The position numbers and the translations under genes are program-made. Shown piece by piece: positions 1 through 13,082 of a DNA stretch of 64,000 nucleotides. The notes beneath the pieces are model-generated. The model did no database searches and was not told the origin of the DNA. It saw only the letters and a program-made list of their open reading frames with translations. Source of the stretch: Stomorhina lunata (lineage: Eukaryota > Arthropoda > Insecta > Diptera > Rhiniidae); contig OW121744.1 in NCBI GenBank assembly GCA_933228675.1, forward strand, positions 99,238,026 to 99,302,025, in the 5' to 3' direction. How positions within the stretch are numbered: the first letter of the stretch is position 1; the number at the start of each line of letters is the position of its first letter.

Positions 1-300
1 TTTTAAAATATCTGAAATCTTAAAAGTTTCATATTTGTATTTAAATTTTTCTTAAAAAAATGATTAAATTTAGAAATTTCTTTTTGGAATTAATAGTTTC
101 AAACTTTTATTATTTCTAAAATTTTTTCGATATTGAAGATTTTTTTCAAAATGAAATTAATTGTATATTTTTTCCAAAATTAAATCTTTTTTTCGAAATT
201 GTATATTTTTTTTAAATTTTCGTAATTATACATTTTAAGAAATCTTTATAAATATCAAAATTTTTGTTTTGTCGTTTTCTTCCAAACTAAACCGTATTTC

Positions 301-534
301 CTAAAACATAAGTCTGGCAATACCTTTTAATTGTTTTTATTGCGCCTGAGCCAAACAAAGCAGCTGTATTTGACACTTCTACAAAAATAACAACCAACAG
401 TTTCTGATTGTACGTGAATAAATTTGTGTGCGAAAATTCTTTTATTTGCCGGTTGTGCTACAAAAAATATATAAAATATACTCTAAAAATATATAAATTA
501 TTTAGAAAAGTCTTATATAAAGTGCTCAATCATC
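301..534 (+). promoter_or_regulatory. CSN7: Probable promoter and 5' UTR of CSN7
   Basis: This is the less AT-extreme stretch directly upstream of the CSN7 start codon. It should hold the promoter and 5' UTR because coding exon 1 begins at 535 and no upstream splice acceptor or exon is obvious. There are TATA-like strings (TATAAAATA near 470-480, TATATAAAG near 514-522), but in DNA this AT-rich they are weak evidence, and no initiator can be chosen with confidence. The start context is ATCATGA, acceptable for a fly. Positions 1-300 upstream are low-complexity AT DNA with loosely repeated ATTGTATATTTTTT-like strings. Confidence 0.35.
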
Positions 535-1049
535 ATGACCCAAGATATTTTAATGTCCAATGAAGAATCCTCGGTGGCTCCCACCAACGATTCGGCCCAC
601 AAGCAATTGCAACAATTTTGCCTGTTGGCCAAGACAGCGCATGGTGCTGCTATATTGGAGCTAATAAAACAGGTTTTAGAAGCTCCCGGGGTTTATGTTT
701 TTGGCGAGCTCTTGGCAATGCCCAATGTACAAGAGGTAATTAAAAGGGGAATCTAAAAAGAATTTCCCAAACTAATAAGATGTTTTTCTTGTGCAGCTCA
801 AAACCGGGGACCACATTAAATATTTCAACACCCTAAACATGTTTGCCTATGGCACTTACAAACAATATCGTCAGCAGCCTGAAGACTATTTGGAATTAAC
901 TCCGGCCATGCAAAAGAAGCTGCAACATTTGACCATTGTCTCGTTGGCCATCAAGAATAAGTGCATTCCGTATGAGGTTCTTTTGGAGGAATTGGAAATT
1001 GATAATGTTCGTCATTTGGAGGATGTTATTATAGAGGCAATTTATGCAG
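535..1049 (+). CDS. CSN7: COP9 signalosome subunit 7, 5' part (exons 535-735 and 797-1049)
   Basis: Two exons encode the first ~151 residues of COP9 signalosome subunit 7, a PCI-domain scaffold subunit of the CSN complex that removes NEDD8 from cullin-RING ubiquitin ligases. Exon 1 gives 67 codons ending ...AMPNVQE; exon 2 gives 84 codons plus one base. Conserved family motifs are visible: [23 protein letters not shown]-like [29 protein letters not shown], and [12 protein letters not shown]. This covers the N-terminal helical repeats and the start of the PCI winged-helix region. The family is usually about 260-280 residues, so roughly the C-terminal 45% (the rest of the PCI domain and the C-terminal helix) is missing from the window. 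The start at 535 is the first ATG in frame; a second ATG at 553 is possible. The frame is intact in both exons and codon usage is unlike the surrounding AT-rich DNA. Identity is from memory of the family, not from a search. Confidence 0.9.
736..796 (+). other. CSN7: CSN7 intron 1 (61 bp, phase 0)
   Basis: A short fly-type intron. The donor is GAG|GTAATT at 736, the acceptor TTCTTGTGCAG ends at 796, and a branch-point-like CTAAT lies near 772-776, about 20 bases before the acceptor. Exon 1 ends on a complete codon (phase 0). Removing the intron joins NVQE to LKTGDH without loss of frame. Read unspliced, exon 1 runs into a stop within six codons, which supports splicing. Confidence 0.88.
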
Positions 1050-1260
1050 GTGAGTTTGTTAATGTTTGGTATTATTAAGAGAAGTGGTTCAAGACTTTAT
1101 ATCTCCTAAAAATTAAATAATTATAGATTATTTTTAAAGTTCCATTAAAACAAATGAACATCTTGTTATATATAAAAGCTGGTGGCTTTGAAACCTTTTT
1201 CACAGCTGAAAAAACAGTAATGTCAATTAAGAGCTTTTTTGCACCAATTTTTTTTGAAAC

Positions 1261-3535
1261 AAATGTTTCTATAGAAATTTTTATAGATATAGAAAGTTAT
1301 CGATAACTTTTATGTAGAAATAAAAAATAAATGATAAATTTTCTATAGAAATATAAAATTATCGATAAGTTATGTAGAAATAAAAATTAATCGATGAATT
1401 TTCTATAGAAAAATAAATTTGTCGATAAATTTTCTATAGAAATTGCTAATTATTGATAATTTTTCAATATAAATAGAAAATTATCGATAATTTTTCAATA
1501 GTAATAGAAAATTATCGATAATTTTTTAATATAAATAGAAAATTATCGATAATTTTTCAATAGTAATAGAAAATTATCGATAATTTTTATTTCGAAAAAG
1601 AAAATGAAAATTATATATAATTTTTTTATAGAAATAGAAAATTATCTATAATTTTTTTTATAGAAATTGAAAATTATCGATAATTTTTCTATATAAAAAT
1701 AAAATTATCGATAATTTTTCTATAGAAAAAGAAAATTATCGATCATTTTTCTATAGAAATAGAAAACTATCAATAATTTTGCTATAGAAATAGGAAGTAA
1801 TCGATAATTTTTCTATAGAAATAGATAATAATCGGTAATTTTTCGATGGAAATAAAAAGTTATAAGTAATTTTTTTATTCAAATTGAAAATTATCGATAA
1901 TTTTTCTATAGTAATAGAAAATTATCCATAATTTTTCTATAAAAATAGAAAATTATCAATAATTTTCTATTAAAGTTGAAAATTATCGATAATTTTTCTA
2001 CAGAAATAGACAATTATCGATAGCCTTTCTATAGAAATATAAAGTTATCGATGACGTTTCTATAGAAATAAAAAGTTATCGATAACTTTTGTATAGAAAT
2101 AGAAAGTTATCGATAACTTTTCTATAGAAAAAAGTTATCGATAACTTTTGTATAGAAATAAAAAGTTATCGATAACGTTTCTATAGAAATTGAAAGTTAT
2201 TGATAATTTTTGTATTAAAATATAAAATTATCGATAATTGCTTCATAGAAAATGAAAACTAACGATAATTTTTCTACAAAAATAGAAAATTATCGTTAAT
2301 AAAAGTTATCGGTAACTTTTCTTTGTATAGAAATATAGAAATATAAAGTTATCGATATGTTTTCTTTAGAAATAGAAAGTTATCGAAAACTTTTCTATAG
2401 AAATAGAAAATTATTGATAATTTCTCTATAGAAATAGAAAGTTATCGATAATTTTTCTGTAGAAATATAAAGTTGCCGATAACTTTTGTATACAAATATA
2501 AAGTTATCGATAACTTTTCTAAAGAAATAAAAAGTTATCGACAAATTTTCTATATAAATAGAAAGTTATCAACAAATTTTCTATAGGAATAGAAAATAAT
2601 CGATATTTTTTCTATAGAAAATTATCGATAATTTTTCTATAGAAATAGAAAATTATCGAAAATTTTTCTATAGAAATAGAAAATTATCGATAATTTTTCT
2701 ATAGAAATAGAAAATTATCGATAATTTTTCTATAGAAACAGAAAATTATCCATAATTTTGCTATAGAAATAGAAAATTATCCATAATTTTTCTATAGAAA
2801 CAGAAAATTATCCATAATTTTGCTATAGAAATAGAAAATTATCCATAATTTTTCTATAGAAATAGAAAATTGTCGATAACCTTTCTATAGAAATAGAAAG
2901 TTATCGATAACTTTTCTATAGAAATAGAAAGTCATCGATAATTTTTCTATTAAAATAGAAAATTATCGACAATTTTTCTATAGAAATAGAAAATTATTGA
3001 TAATTTTCTATTAAAGTTGAAAATTATCAATAATTTTTTTATAGAAATAGACAATTATCTATAGAAATAGAAAGTCGATAACTTTTGTATAGAAACAGAA
3101 AGTTATCAATAATTTTTCTATAGAAAAAAAAGTTATCGATAACTTTCTATTTCTATAGAAAGGTTATCGACAATTTTCTATTTCTATAGAAAAATTATGG
3201 ATAATTTTCTGTTTCTATAGAAAAATTATCGATAATTTTCTATTTCTATAGAAAAATTATCGATAATTTTCTATTTCTATAGAAAAATTATCGATAATTT
3301 TCTATTTCTATAGAAAAATTTTCGATAATTTTCTATTTATATAGAAAAATTATCGATAATTTTCTATTTCTATAGAAAAAATATCGATTATTTTCTATTC
3401 CTATTGAAAATTTGTTGATAACTTTATATTTATATAGAAAATTTGTCGATAACTTTTTATTTCTATAGAAATAAAAAATTATCGATAATTTTTCTATAGA
3501 AATAGAAAATTCTCGATAACTTTTCTATAGAAGTA
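1261..3535. repeat. Satellite array S1, 31-bp unit with TTATCGATAA
   Basis: Tandem array of about 70 degenerate copies of a 31-bp unit. Each unit has two palindromes: TTTCTATAGAAA and TTATCGATAA (variants GTTATCGATAAC and TTATCCATAA). The best-conserved stretch is 2,620-2,900. Orientation is fixed by an extra ATAGAAA on one side of the CTATAG core. It is forward over 1,261-3,130, flips at about 3,135, and flips back at about 3,465. The array begins about 210 bp after the CSN7 intron 2 donor. No coding potential. Confidence 0.95.
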
Positions 3536-3540
3536 TTATT

Positions 3541-5280
3541 TCTTTCAATTTCTATTTGAGCTTTTAAAACTTGCACTCAAACTTTTCGTAAAAATGTTAA
3601 CAAATATAAAAACTAATAAAATGTTATAAAACGAATCGAATAGTTTAACTGTTCTATTGTATATCGCTTTAAATTCTGCCACAAATATTTTTGGCGATAG
3701 TTTTATGAAAAATAATGCCTCTAACAATTTTTTAATTGTTTTCTTTTTCCAAGTCCTTATGTTCATATACATATTCTAAACTACCAATTTATTTCGGAAA
3801 TGTAATAAACCAAGTCATTCGCTTTTGCTACGAATGCAATTTTAAAACAAAGCTTTAAATTTGACTCTTTTGTTTTTCAAATATAAAATTTAGTATTTGA
3901 ACTTTTCATATAAAACATAAAAACTCATAAAAATACATGTTCTAGCAAAAAAAGTGCTTTAGGATAGAAATTTTTGCAATAAAATAGTTTATAGTTCGTG
4001 TTGTTTTATTAAGTCTTGCAACCAAATACAAATAAAATCACAGGATTTTGGTTAAGGGGAAAACATTGTTGCAATGAATCAACCCATGAAATGTTAACTA
4101 ACGATTTCGAGCAATAAAAAGGGATTAGGCTATAAAAGGCGGCCATGAAAAATGCAACAAGTTTATTGAGTTTTTTAAGGATATGGCTTAAAAAATCACA
4201 ATTTATGAAATATTAAAAAATATGAATAAATTTAAATCCTTTGGTATGTAACAATTTTTTATGTAAAGAAAAGTTATCGAGATATTTTTTTTATAATAAA
4301 ATTGATTACCATAATTTTCTTTCATTATAGACAATATCTCCTTAACATTCTGCTAAGGTTAAAAAGTTATCAGAAACTTTTTTCTTCTATAAAAAACTTT
4401 AATATCTTTCATTTATTGCATTAATATTTTCGGTAACTATATTTTTCTATAGGAAAGGCTATCTATAACCTTCTCCTATGTTCAATTTTATTTAAAGAAA
4501 TTACCAGTTAACCCCTTTAATATATTTTATTGCTTATTTCTAAGTACAAGTTAAAAATTCTTCGTATTAAATTTTTGCTTAAATTTAATATTTTCTGCTT
4601 TCCGTTTTCTTTAAATATCTCTAAAGCAGAATGTTAGTTTATGCTTTTTCCTGCAACATATTTTTATTAGTTAAATATTTGCCCTTAACTTTTGCTGCAT
4701 GAAATTTGTTTTCCTTAACATGAAAATTTATGGTATTTTCTTTTGTAAAATTTTATCCTTATATGTTCTCAATTAAGTGCATTTTGTAGTTTTCTCTATT
4801 AGATCTTTGGTATTCAATTTAATTAAACTTACAAGTAAAATAGTTGTAGATGCTTTAACAACTAAGGAAGATGTTGAAAATTGTTTTCAAAAATACAATT
4901 ATGGGAGTAAGTTATTTTCGTTTATATAAAATGATAGTTGTCTTTTAGCTTTAACATATTTTGTAATAAAAGTTTTCGATAATTATATTGAAGACACGTG
5001 TAAATAAAAATTCTTGTTATTTGTTGAAGAACGGGAATAAAAATTTACTTAAATGCTATTAATCTTCTTTTTTTTGTCTTTAGTCTTATCTGGCATAATC
5101 GTTTCATTAACAATTTCTATTACAACTGAAATATGTTGTTAATTTCCTTGCAAAATTTTCAAAATAATTCATTAAATATTCAAACATTAAATTCTGGTTA
5201 TAATTTGTATTATTGTTCTGATTATTTATCAGGGAATACGAGGGTTAATTGATAAGTTAAAGACTTCTTTTTGGTCTTAG
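3541..5280. other. Non-coding intronic DNA with sparse decayed S1-like units
   Basis: No gene recognised; a 75-codon open frame on the minus strand (3,545-3,772) has no family resemblance. Around 4,260-4,480 a few strongly decayed pieces of the same satellite are still visible (AAGTTATCGAG, GTTATCAGAAAC, TTTTTCTATAGGAAAGG). This suggests S1 and S2 were once closer or continuous. The rest is unique AT-rich intronic sequence. Confidence 0.6.
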
Positions 5281-7765
5281 GCTTTAGCTATAGAAAAATA
5301 GCAATAACTTTTAATTTCTATTGAAAAGTTATCGATAATTTTCCATTTCTTTAAAAAAATGATCTATAATTTTCTATTTCTATAGCAAATTTTTCGATAA
5401 TTTTCTATATCTACAGAAAAATTATCGGTCATTTTTTTTTATAGAAAATTTATCGATAATTTTCTTTTGCTATAAAAAAATTATCGATAATTTTCTATTT
5501 CTATAGAAAAATTATCAATAATTTTCTATTTCTATAGAAAAATCATCGATAATTTTCTATTCCTATAGAAAAAATATCGATAATTTTCTATTTTTATAGA
5601 AAACTTATATAATTTTCTATTTCTATAGAAAAATTATTGATAATTCTATATTTTTATAGAAAAATTATCGATAATTTTCTTTTTCTATGAAAAAATTATC
5701 GATAATTTTTAGTTCTATAGAAAATTTATCGATAATTTTCTATTTCTAAAGAAAAAATTTTTGATAATTTTCTATTTCTGTAGAAAAATTATCGATAGTT
5801 TACTATTTCAATAGAAAAATTATTAATCATTTTCTAGTTCCATAGAAAAAATGTCGATTATTTTCTAATTCTATAGAAAAATTATCGATAATTTTCTATT
5901 TCTATAGAAAAATTATCGATAATTTTCTAGTTCTATAGAAAATTTATTAATAATTTTCTATTTGTATAGAAAATTTATTGATAATTTTCTATTTCTATAG
6001 AAAATTTATCGATAAATTTCTATTTCTATAGAAAAATTATCAATAATTTTTTATTTCTTTAGAAAAATTATCGATAATTTTCTATTTTTATAGTATAAAT
6101 TATCGATTTCTATAGAAAATTTGAGAATAATTTTCTATTTCTATAGAAAAATTATCAATAATTTTCTATTTCTACACAAAAATGATCGATAAATAACTAT
6201 TTTTACAAAAAAAAAAAAAAAAAAAAAAATCGATAATTTTCTTTTTCTATAAAAAAATTATCGATAATTTTCTAATTCTATTGAAAAACTTTCCATAATT
6301 TTCTATTTCTACAGAAAAATTATCGATAATTTTCTATTTCTATAGAAAAATTGTCGATAATTTTCTATTTCTTTAGAAAAACTTTCAATATTTTTCTATT
6401 TCTACAGAAAAATTATCGATAATTTTCTATTTCTATAGAAAAGTTATCGATAATTTTCTATTTCTATAGAAAAATTTTAATTTTATTTATTTCTGAAGAA
6501 AAATTATCGATAATTTTCTAATTCTATAGAATAATTATCGATAATTTTCTATGTTATTGAAAAATGATCAATAGTTTTCTATTTCTATGGAAGAATTATC
6601 GATAATTTTATATTTTTGTACAAAAAAATATCAATAATTTTCTGTTTCTATCGAAAATTTCTCTATAATTTTTTATTTCTTGAGAAAAATTATCGATAAT
6701 TTTCTTTTTTTATAAAAAAAATTAGCTATAATTTTCTATATCTATAGAAAAATTATCTGTAATTTTCTATTTCTATAGAAAAATTGTCGATAATTTCTTA
6801 TTTCTATCGACAAATTATCGATAATTTTCAATTTGAATAGAAAAATTACCGATAACTTTCTATTTCTATAGAAAAGTTACCGATAATTTTCTATTTCTAT
6901 AGAAAAGTTATCGATTATTTCCTATTTCTATAGAAAAATAATCGATTATTTTCCATTTCTCTAAAAAAATTATTGAAAATTCTCTATTTCTATAGAAAAA
7001 TTATCGATAATTTTCTGTTTCTAAAGAAAAGTTATCGATTGTTTTATATTTATATAGAAAAATTATCGATAATTTTCTATTTCTATAGAAAAATTATCGA
7101 TAATTTTCTATTTCTATAGAAAAATTTTCGATAATTTCCTATTTCTATAGAAAAATTATCGATAATTTTATATTTCTATAGAAAAATAATCGATTATTTT
7201 CCATTTCTATTTTTATAGAAAAATTATCGATAATTTTCTATTTCTATAGAAAAATTTTCCATTTATAAAAATTTTCTAATTCTATTGAAAAATTATCCAT
7301 AATTTACTATTTCTATAGAAAAATTTACGATAATTTTCTACTTCTATAGAAAAATTATCGATAATTTTCTATTTCTATAAAAAAATTGTCGATAATTTTC
7401 TACTTCTATAGAAAAATTATCGATAATTTTATATTTCTATAGAAAAATTATTCATAATTTTCTATTTCTATAGAAAAATAATCGATAATTTTCTATTTCT
7501 ATGGAAATAGTATCGATAATTTTTTATTTCCATAGAAAAATTATCGATAATTTTCTATTTCTAAAGAAAATTTATCGATAATTTTCTTTTTTTATAGAAA
7601 AACTTATCCATAATTTTCTATTTCTATAGAAAAATTATCGATATTTTTCTGTTTCTATAGAAAAATTATCGATATTTTTCTATTTCTATAGAAAAATATC
7701 GATCATTTTCTATTCCTATAGAAAATTATCGATAATTTTTCTATATAAATAGAAAATTATATATG
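5281..7765. repeat. Satellite array S2, 31-bp TTATCGATAA unit, inverted relative to S1
   Basis: About 80 copies of the same 31-bp unit as S1, but in the opposite orientation (CTATTTCTATAGAAAA before ATTATCGATAA). At about 7,720 the orientation switches back for the last two units. An A23 run interrupts the array at 6,207-6,229. The copies carry scattered point changes and one-base indels, with no long perfect block, so the array is not freshly amplified. Confidence 0.95.
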
Positions 7766-8744
7766 TGTTTTTTTGAAACCTCCCTCGTTTTTTTATTGTA
7801 ATCAAATAAAATATAGCTGTGTTGCTTGGTCCTTCCGTCCATTATGTTTTCCGTCTTTGTCTTCTTCTCTCTCATCTCTGGTTTATTGTTCTAAATAATG
7901 AATAATGGTTTTTCTTCGAGCCACACATTGTCTGTCTGTCATTCTGTCAGTCATTCAGTCGTTCTGACGTCCATAATTCTGGGTGTTATTATTGAGATAA
8001 TTGTTATGATGGTTCCAACAATCATCAAACAAAATAAAAACATATTTATTTTTAGATTTCTATTCCCTTTTCAGTTAAAACATTAGTTTTCGTGATTGTT
8101 TCCATTTAGCATTACAAATAGGTTTTAATTTTTAAGTAATTGCGCTCGGGAATGAAACAAAAACAACAACAAAAACAGCACAAAAACTGTCTGCTTTTTA
8201 GAACGGAAACATTTCAAATTCTGCGATATTCCCCAAATTTTTTACTTTATGAAATATAAATTTGATTTAGTTGTTATTTGTTTCAGTTTTTCCAAAAAAA
8301 AAAAAAAAAATCAAAATAAACAATAGACAATCTCTGTTTCCATCTGGCTTGTCTGTCTGTCTTTTTTTGAACTTTGCTTTTAACTTGGCTGGGAAATCAT
8401 TTCAATTTGGCTATTGGATGACTCGAAAGGAAGAAGCGCGAACAAATGGAAAATTGTTTTTAAAATTCGTTATTTTTTCTTTGTGTTAAAGTTACAGTTA
8501 GCGCAAAGATAAACTTTAACGCTTATTTTTCTAAGAATTTTTTGTTGTTTGTTGTATAGTTAATTTGTAGGTATTTATTTATGTAGCTGTTTTGTACATG
8601 TTTTCATCCCCTCTTTTTTTGATAGTTAAATTTTGTAGATTTAGCTGAAATTGAATTGAAAAAGAATTTAAGGCATTAGGCATTTTGAGTTCATTAAAAT
8701 AACTACGATTTATCTCAATCTTATTCTTATAAATTTAGATTTTT
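7766..8744. other. Unique intronic DNA, no gene recognised
   Basis: Less repetitive sequence with CTGTCTGTC-type strings (7,930-7,960 and 8,340-8,365) and an A-rich run near 8,290-8,310. Two short open frames (62 and 72 codons) have low-complexity composition and no recognisable motif. Nothing else is seen. Confidence 0.5.
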
Positions 8745-11665
8745 AAAGAATAATAACATCGAAAATTTTCTATAAAAAATTTAACATCGAAAATTTGCTA
8801 TGAAAAATTTAACATCGAAATTTTTCTATTAAAAAATTTAAACATCGAAAATTTTCTAAAAAAATGTAACATGGAAAATTTTCTATACAGAAATTAATAT
8901 CGAAAATTTCTTATAAAAAAATTTAACATCGAAAATTTTCTATTAAAAAATTGAACTCGAAAATTTTCTAAAAAATTTTACATCCAAAATTTTCTATTAA
9001 AAAATTGTATAAAAATTGTATCGAAAATTTTTTATAAAAAAATTTAATATCGAAAATTTTCTATAAAAAAATTTAATATCGAAAATTTTCTATAAAAAAA
9101 TTAAACATCGAAAATTTTATACAAAAAATTTAACATCGAAATTTTTTTATAAAAAAATTTAACATCGAAAATTTGTTATAAAAAAATTTAACATTGAAAA
9201 TTTCTATAAAAAAATTTAACATCGAAAATTTCTATTAAAATATTTAACATCAAAATTTTTCTACAAAAAAATTTAACATCGAAAATTTTCTATAAAAAAA
9301 ATTTTGCATCGAAATTTTTCTATAAAAAAAATTTATATCGACAATTTTTTATAAACAAATTAAACATCGAAAAATTTTTATAAAAAAATTTTATATAGAA
9401 ATTTTCTATAACAAAATTTTATATTGAAAATTTTTTATAAAAAATTTTACATCGAAAATTTTCTATAAAAAATTGAATATCGAAAATTTTCTATTAAATA
9501 TTTAACATCGAAAATTTTCTATAAAAAAATTTAACATCGAAAATTTTCTATAATAAAATTTAATATCAAAAATTTTCTATTAAAAAATGTTAACATCGAA
9601 AATTTTCTATAAAAAATTGTAACACCGAAAATTATCTATTAAAAAATTTAACATCGAAAATAGCGTCGAAAATTATGTATAAAAAAATTGATATCGAAAT
9701 TTTTCTATAAAAAAATTTTATATCGACAATTTTTTATAAAAATATTTAACATCGAAAAATGTTTATAAAAAAATTTAGCATTGAAAATTTTTTATAACAT
9801 TAAAAATTTTCTATAAAAAAATTTAACATCGAAAATTTTCTATAAAAAAATTTTACATAGAAAATTTTCTATAAAAAATTATAGCATCGAAAATTTTTTA
9901 TAAAAAATGTCAACATCAAAAATTTTCTATAACAAATTTTAATATCAAAAATTTTCTATGGAAAAATTTAACATCAAAAATTTTCTATACAAAAATTTAA
10001 CATCGAAAATTTTCTATAAAAATTTTAACATCGAAAATTTTCTATCAAAAAATTGAAACCCGAATTTTCTAAAAAAAATTAACATCAAATATTTTCTATA
10101 AAAAATTTTAACATCGAAAATTTTCTATAAAAATTTAACATCGAAAATTATCTATTAACAAATTTAACATCGAAATTTTTTGATAAAAATATGTATCATC
10201 GAAAATTTTCTATAAAAAATTTAACATCGAAATTGTCCATAAAAAAATTTAACATCAAAAATTTTCTAAAAAAAAATTTAACATTGAAAATTTTCTATAA
10301 AAAAAATTTAATATCGAAAATTTTCTATAAAAAAATTTAACATCAAAAATTTTTTATTAAAAATTTAACATCGAAAATTTTTATTAAAAATATTTAACAT
10401 CGAAAATTTTCTATAAAAGATTTTTCATCGAAAATTTTCTATAAAAAATTTTAACAAAAATTTGCTTTAAAAAATTTAACATCGAAAATTTTCTATAAAA
10501 AATTTAAAATCAAAAATTTTCTATAAAAAATTTCGCATCAACAATTTTCTTTAAAAAATTTTACATCGAAAATTTTCTTTAAAAAATTTTACATCGAAAA
10601 TTATTTATAAAAAATTTTACATCGAAAATTATCTATAAAAAATTTAAAATCGAAAATTTTCTATAAAAAATTTAAAATCGAAAATTTTCTATAAAAAATT
10701 TTGCATCGAAAATTTTCTTTAAAAAAAATTTAACATCGAAAATTTTCTATAAAAATTTAACATCGAAAATTTTCGATAAAAAATTTAACATCGAAAATTT
10801 TCTATAAAAAATTTAACATCAAAAATTTTCTATAAATAATTTAACATCAAAAATTTTCTATAAAAAATTTAACATCGAAAATTTTCTATAAAAAATTTAA
10901 CATCGAAAGTTTTCTATAAAAAAAATTTAACATTGAAAATTTTCTATAAAAAAAATTTAACATTAAAAATTTTCTATAAAAAAATTTAACATCGAAAATT
11001 TTTTATAAAAAAATTTAACATCGAAAATTTTTTATAAAAAAAGTTAACATTGAATATTTCTATAAAAAAATTTAACATCGAAAATTTTCTATAAAAAAAT
11101 TTTAACACCGAAAATTTTCTATAAACAAATTTTAACATCGAAAATTTTCTATAAAAAAATTTTAACATCGAAAATTTTTTATAAAAAATGTATACATCGA
11201 AAATTTTTTATAAAAAATTTAAACATCGAAAATTTTTTTATAAAAAAATTTAACATCGAAAATTTTCTATTAAAAATTTAACATCGAAAATTTTCTATAA
11301 AAAATTTTAACATCAAAAATTTTCTATAAAAAATTTTAACATCGAAAATTTTCTATAAAAAATTTAACATCGAAAATTTTCTAAAAATAATTTAACATCA
11401 AAATGTTTGTATAAAAAAAAATTAAACATCGAAAATTTTCTATAAAAAATTTTTTTATCGAAATTTTTTTCTAAAAAAATTTTACATCGAAAATTTTCTA
11501 TAAAAAAAATGAAAATCGAAAAATTTTCAATAAAAATTTTAACATCTAAAATTTTCTAAAAAAAAATTTAACATCGAAAATTTTCTATAAAAAATTTTAC
11601 ATCGAAAATTTTCTATAAAAAATTTAAAATAAAAATTTTTCTATAAAAAATTTAACATCAAAAAT
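8745..11665. repeat. Satellite array S3, ~28-30-bp AACATCGAAAATTTTCTATA unit
   Basis: About 100 copies of a unit with AACATCGAAAATTTTCTATA followed by an A-run and TTT. Length varies from 27 to 30 bp, mostly through changes in the A-run. It keeps the TTTTCTATA half of the other arrays but has lost the palindromic completion TAGAAAA; the second half is AACATCGAAAA. A 60-codon minus-strand frame at 10,986-11,168 is only a translation of the repeat. The array ends abruptly near 11,665. Confidence 0.93.
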
Positions 11666-13082
11666 TTGTTGTTTGTTACCTCGAAAAGAATTCGGACTTT
11701 ACTGCCTTCATAAGTCGTTAAATATTCAATCTAAAATATAATTGAAAAAAAAAAATATTTAATGGTATTGTCTTTAGTCAATTGTTTCTTAATTTTAAAA
11801 TAACTTTTAAGTATTTATTTCGTTTTAATCTAATAGATTAAAAACAAATTCATTTGTTATGCTTTTCAATATCAGAATCTTTAAAACAATTCTACTCTAC
11901 TTAAGCATAAAGTTTTCAATTTAATTAACATTTAAAATGAAATTAATTTTATAGACCACCATCAGGGAAACTGCAAAACACTTGTACAAAAACATTGTCT
12001 ACTTTTAGGCTTAATGACAATAAATTAAATCACTTTATGCCTAAAATGCCGCTAGAAGAAATGAAATAAATTAAATGAAAAGTGTCTCAAACTTTTAATA
12101 AAATTAATTTCATCAACTAATTAAAATATAATTGACTTTTACTATAAACAAAATTAGAAGGAAAAAATCAAAAAATAAGTTGAGCAAAAAAACCAAAAAA
12201 AAAATTCTCAAGTTCATTTCCCATAAGAAAGTCTCCCATTTTCTATCTATTCAAATGGTTTTCTCATTCGTTTCATATATTTTCTTTCGCCTAAAAGAAA
12301 GTCTAGGAGACTCTACAAAAAAAAAATCACATTCAATTAAAATTAATACGCATTTAATTACGCCTTGACAGCTACAACTACATCAGGTATCATAAATACC
12401 TAACAAAGCAGAGCAGCGACATTAGAAAAAAAAAACCCACCAAGAAGAGGACAAAGACTTTGGAAGAATGTGCTCTATTCAAACTGGCAAAACAAACTTG
12501 AAATTCTAAGGATTCAAGGATAAAAAACTTCCTTTCATTTAACACCCAGAAGCAACAGTACTAAAATGTCATAGAAAAATACTTAGAATCTTATGTATTT
12601 ATGATAAAGTGCTTCATAGAATTTTATATAGAAATAAAAGTTATTTTTGATAAACAGACCCTGTCTAACCTTTAAACATCAAATAGACATCGTCAATATA
12701 CGAAAGCTAGTGAACTTAGAGTGACTCTAAGACAGTCGTTGTCAATTCTTTGAGACATTTATAAAGATTCAACTTTAATGTTTTAGTAAAAGATGAAACC
12801 GCAGAGAAAAAACCCTCTATTGAATTGGAATCATTAACGCAAACTTGATAACTGTGGGCGAAAGGTGAACTTGGGGATATTATTTGAACTGTCAGCGTTT
12901 TTCTAATTGACATGTGAGAAAATCAAAAAAGAAATTAGTAGAAGACATTTTATCTGCTATTTACTTAACGAAAAAAGTTGAGATGAAAAAAATATTAGTA
13001 GCCTAGTACATAGATGGCGCTGCTAATATGAAATTAATGTGTTTTCAAGCTAGCAGAAAAATTTTTGTATAAATCTTTTTTT
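11666..13082. other. Unique intronic DNA with one CTCF-core-like site
   Basis: No gene recognised; open frames at 12,132-12,368 (+) and 12,716-12,913 (-) show no family motif. At 13,012-13,021 there is AGATGGCGCT, matching the core of the insect CTCF motif and resembling the sites repeated at 27.5-28.2 kb. The flanking GCTAATATGAAATTAATG also recalls that repeat, so this may be a stray remnant. Confidence 0.45.

Noticed and set aside
1050..1078. CSN7 ending at the stop at 1076 (exon 2 read-through)
   Set aside because: The family continues well past this point, and a strong GTGAGT donor sits exactly where conservation stops; read-through adds only nine non-conserved residues.
7898..8489. Two short open frames between S2 and S3 as genes
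   Set aside because: Low-complexity, no motif, no supporting signals.
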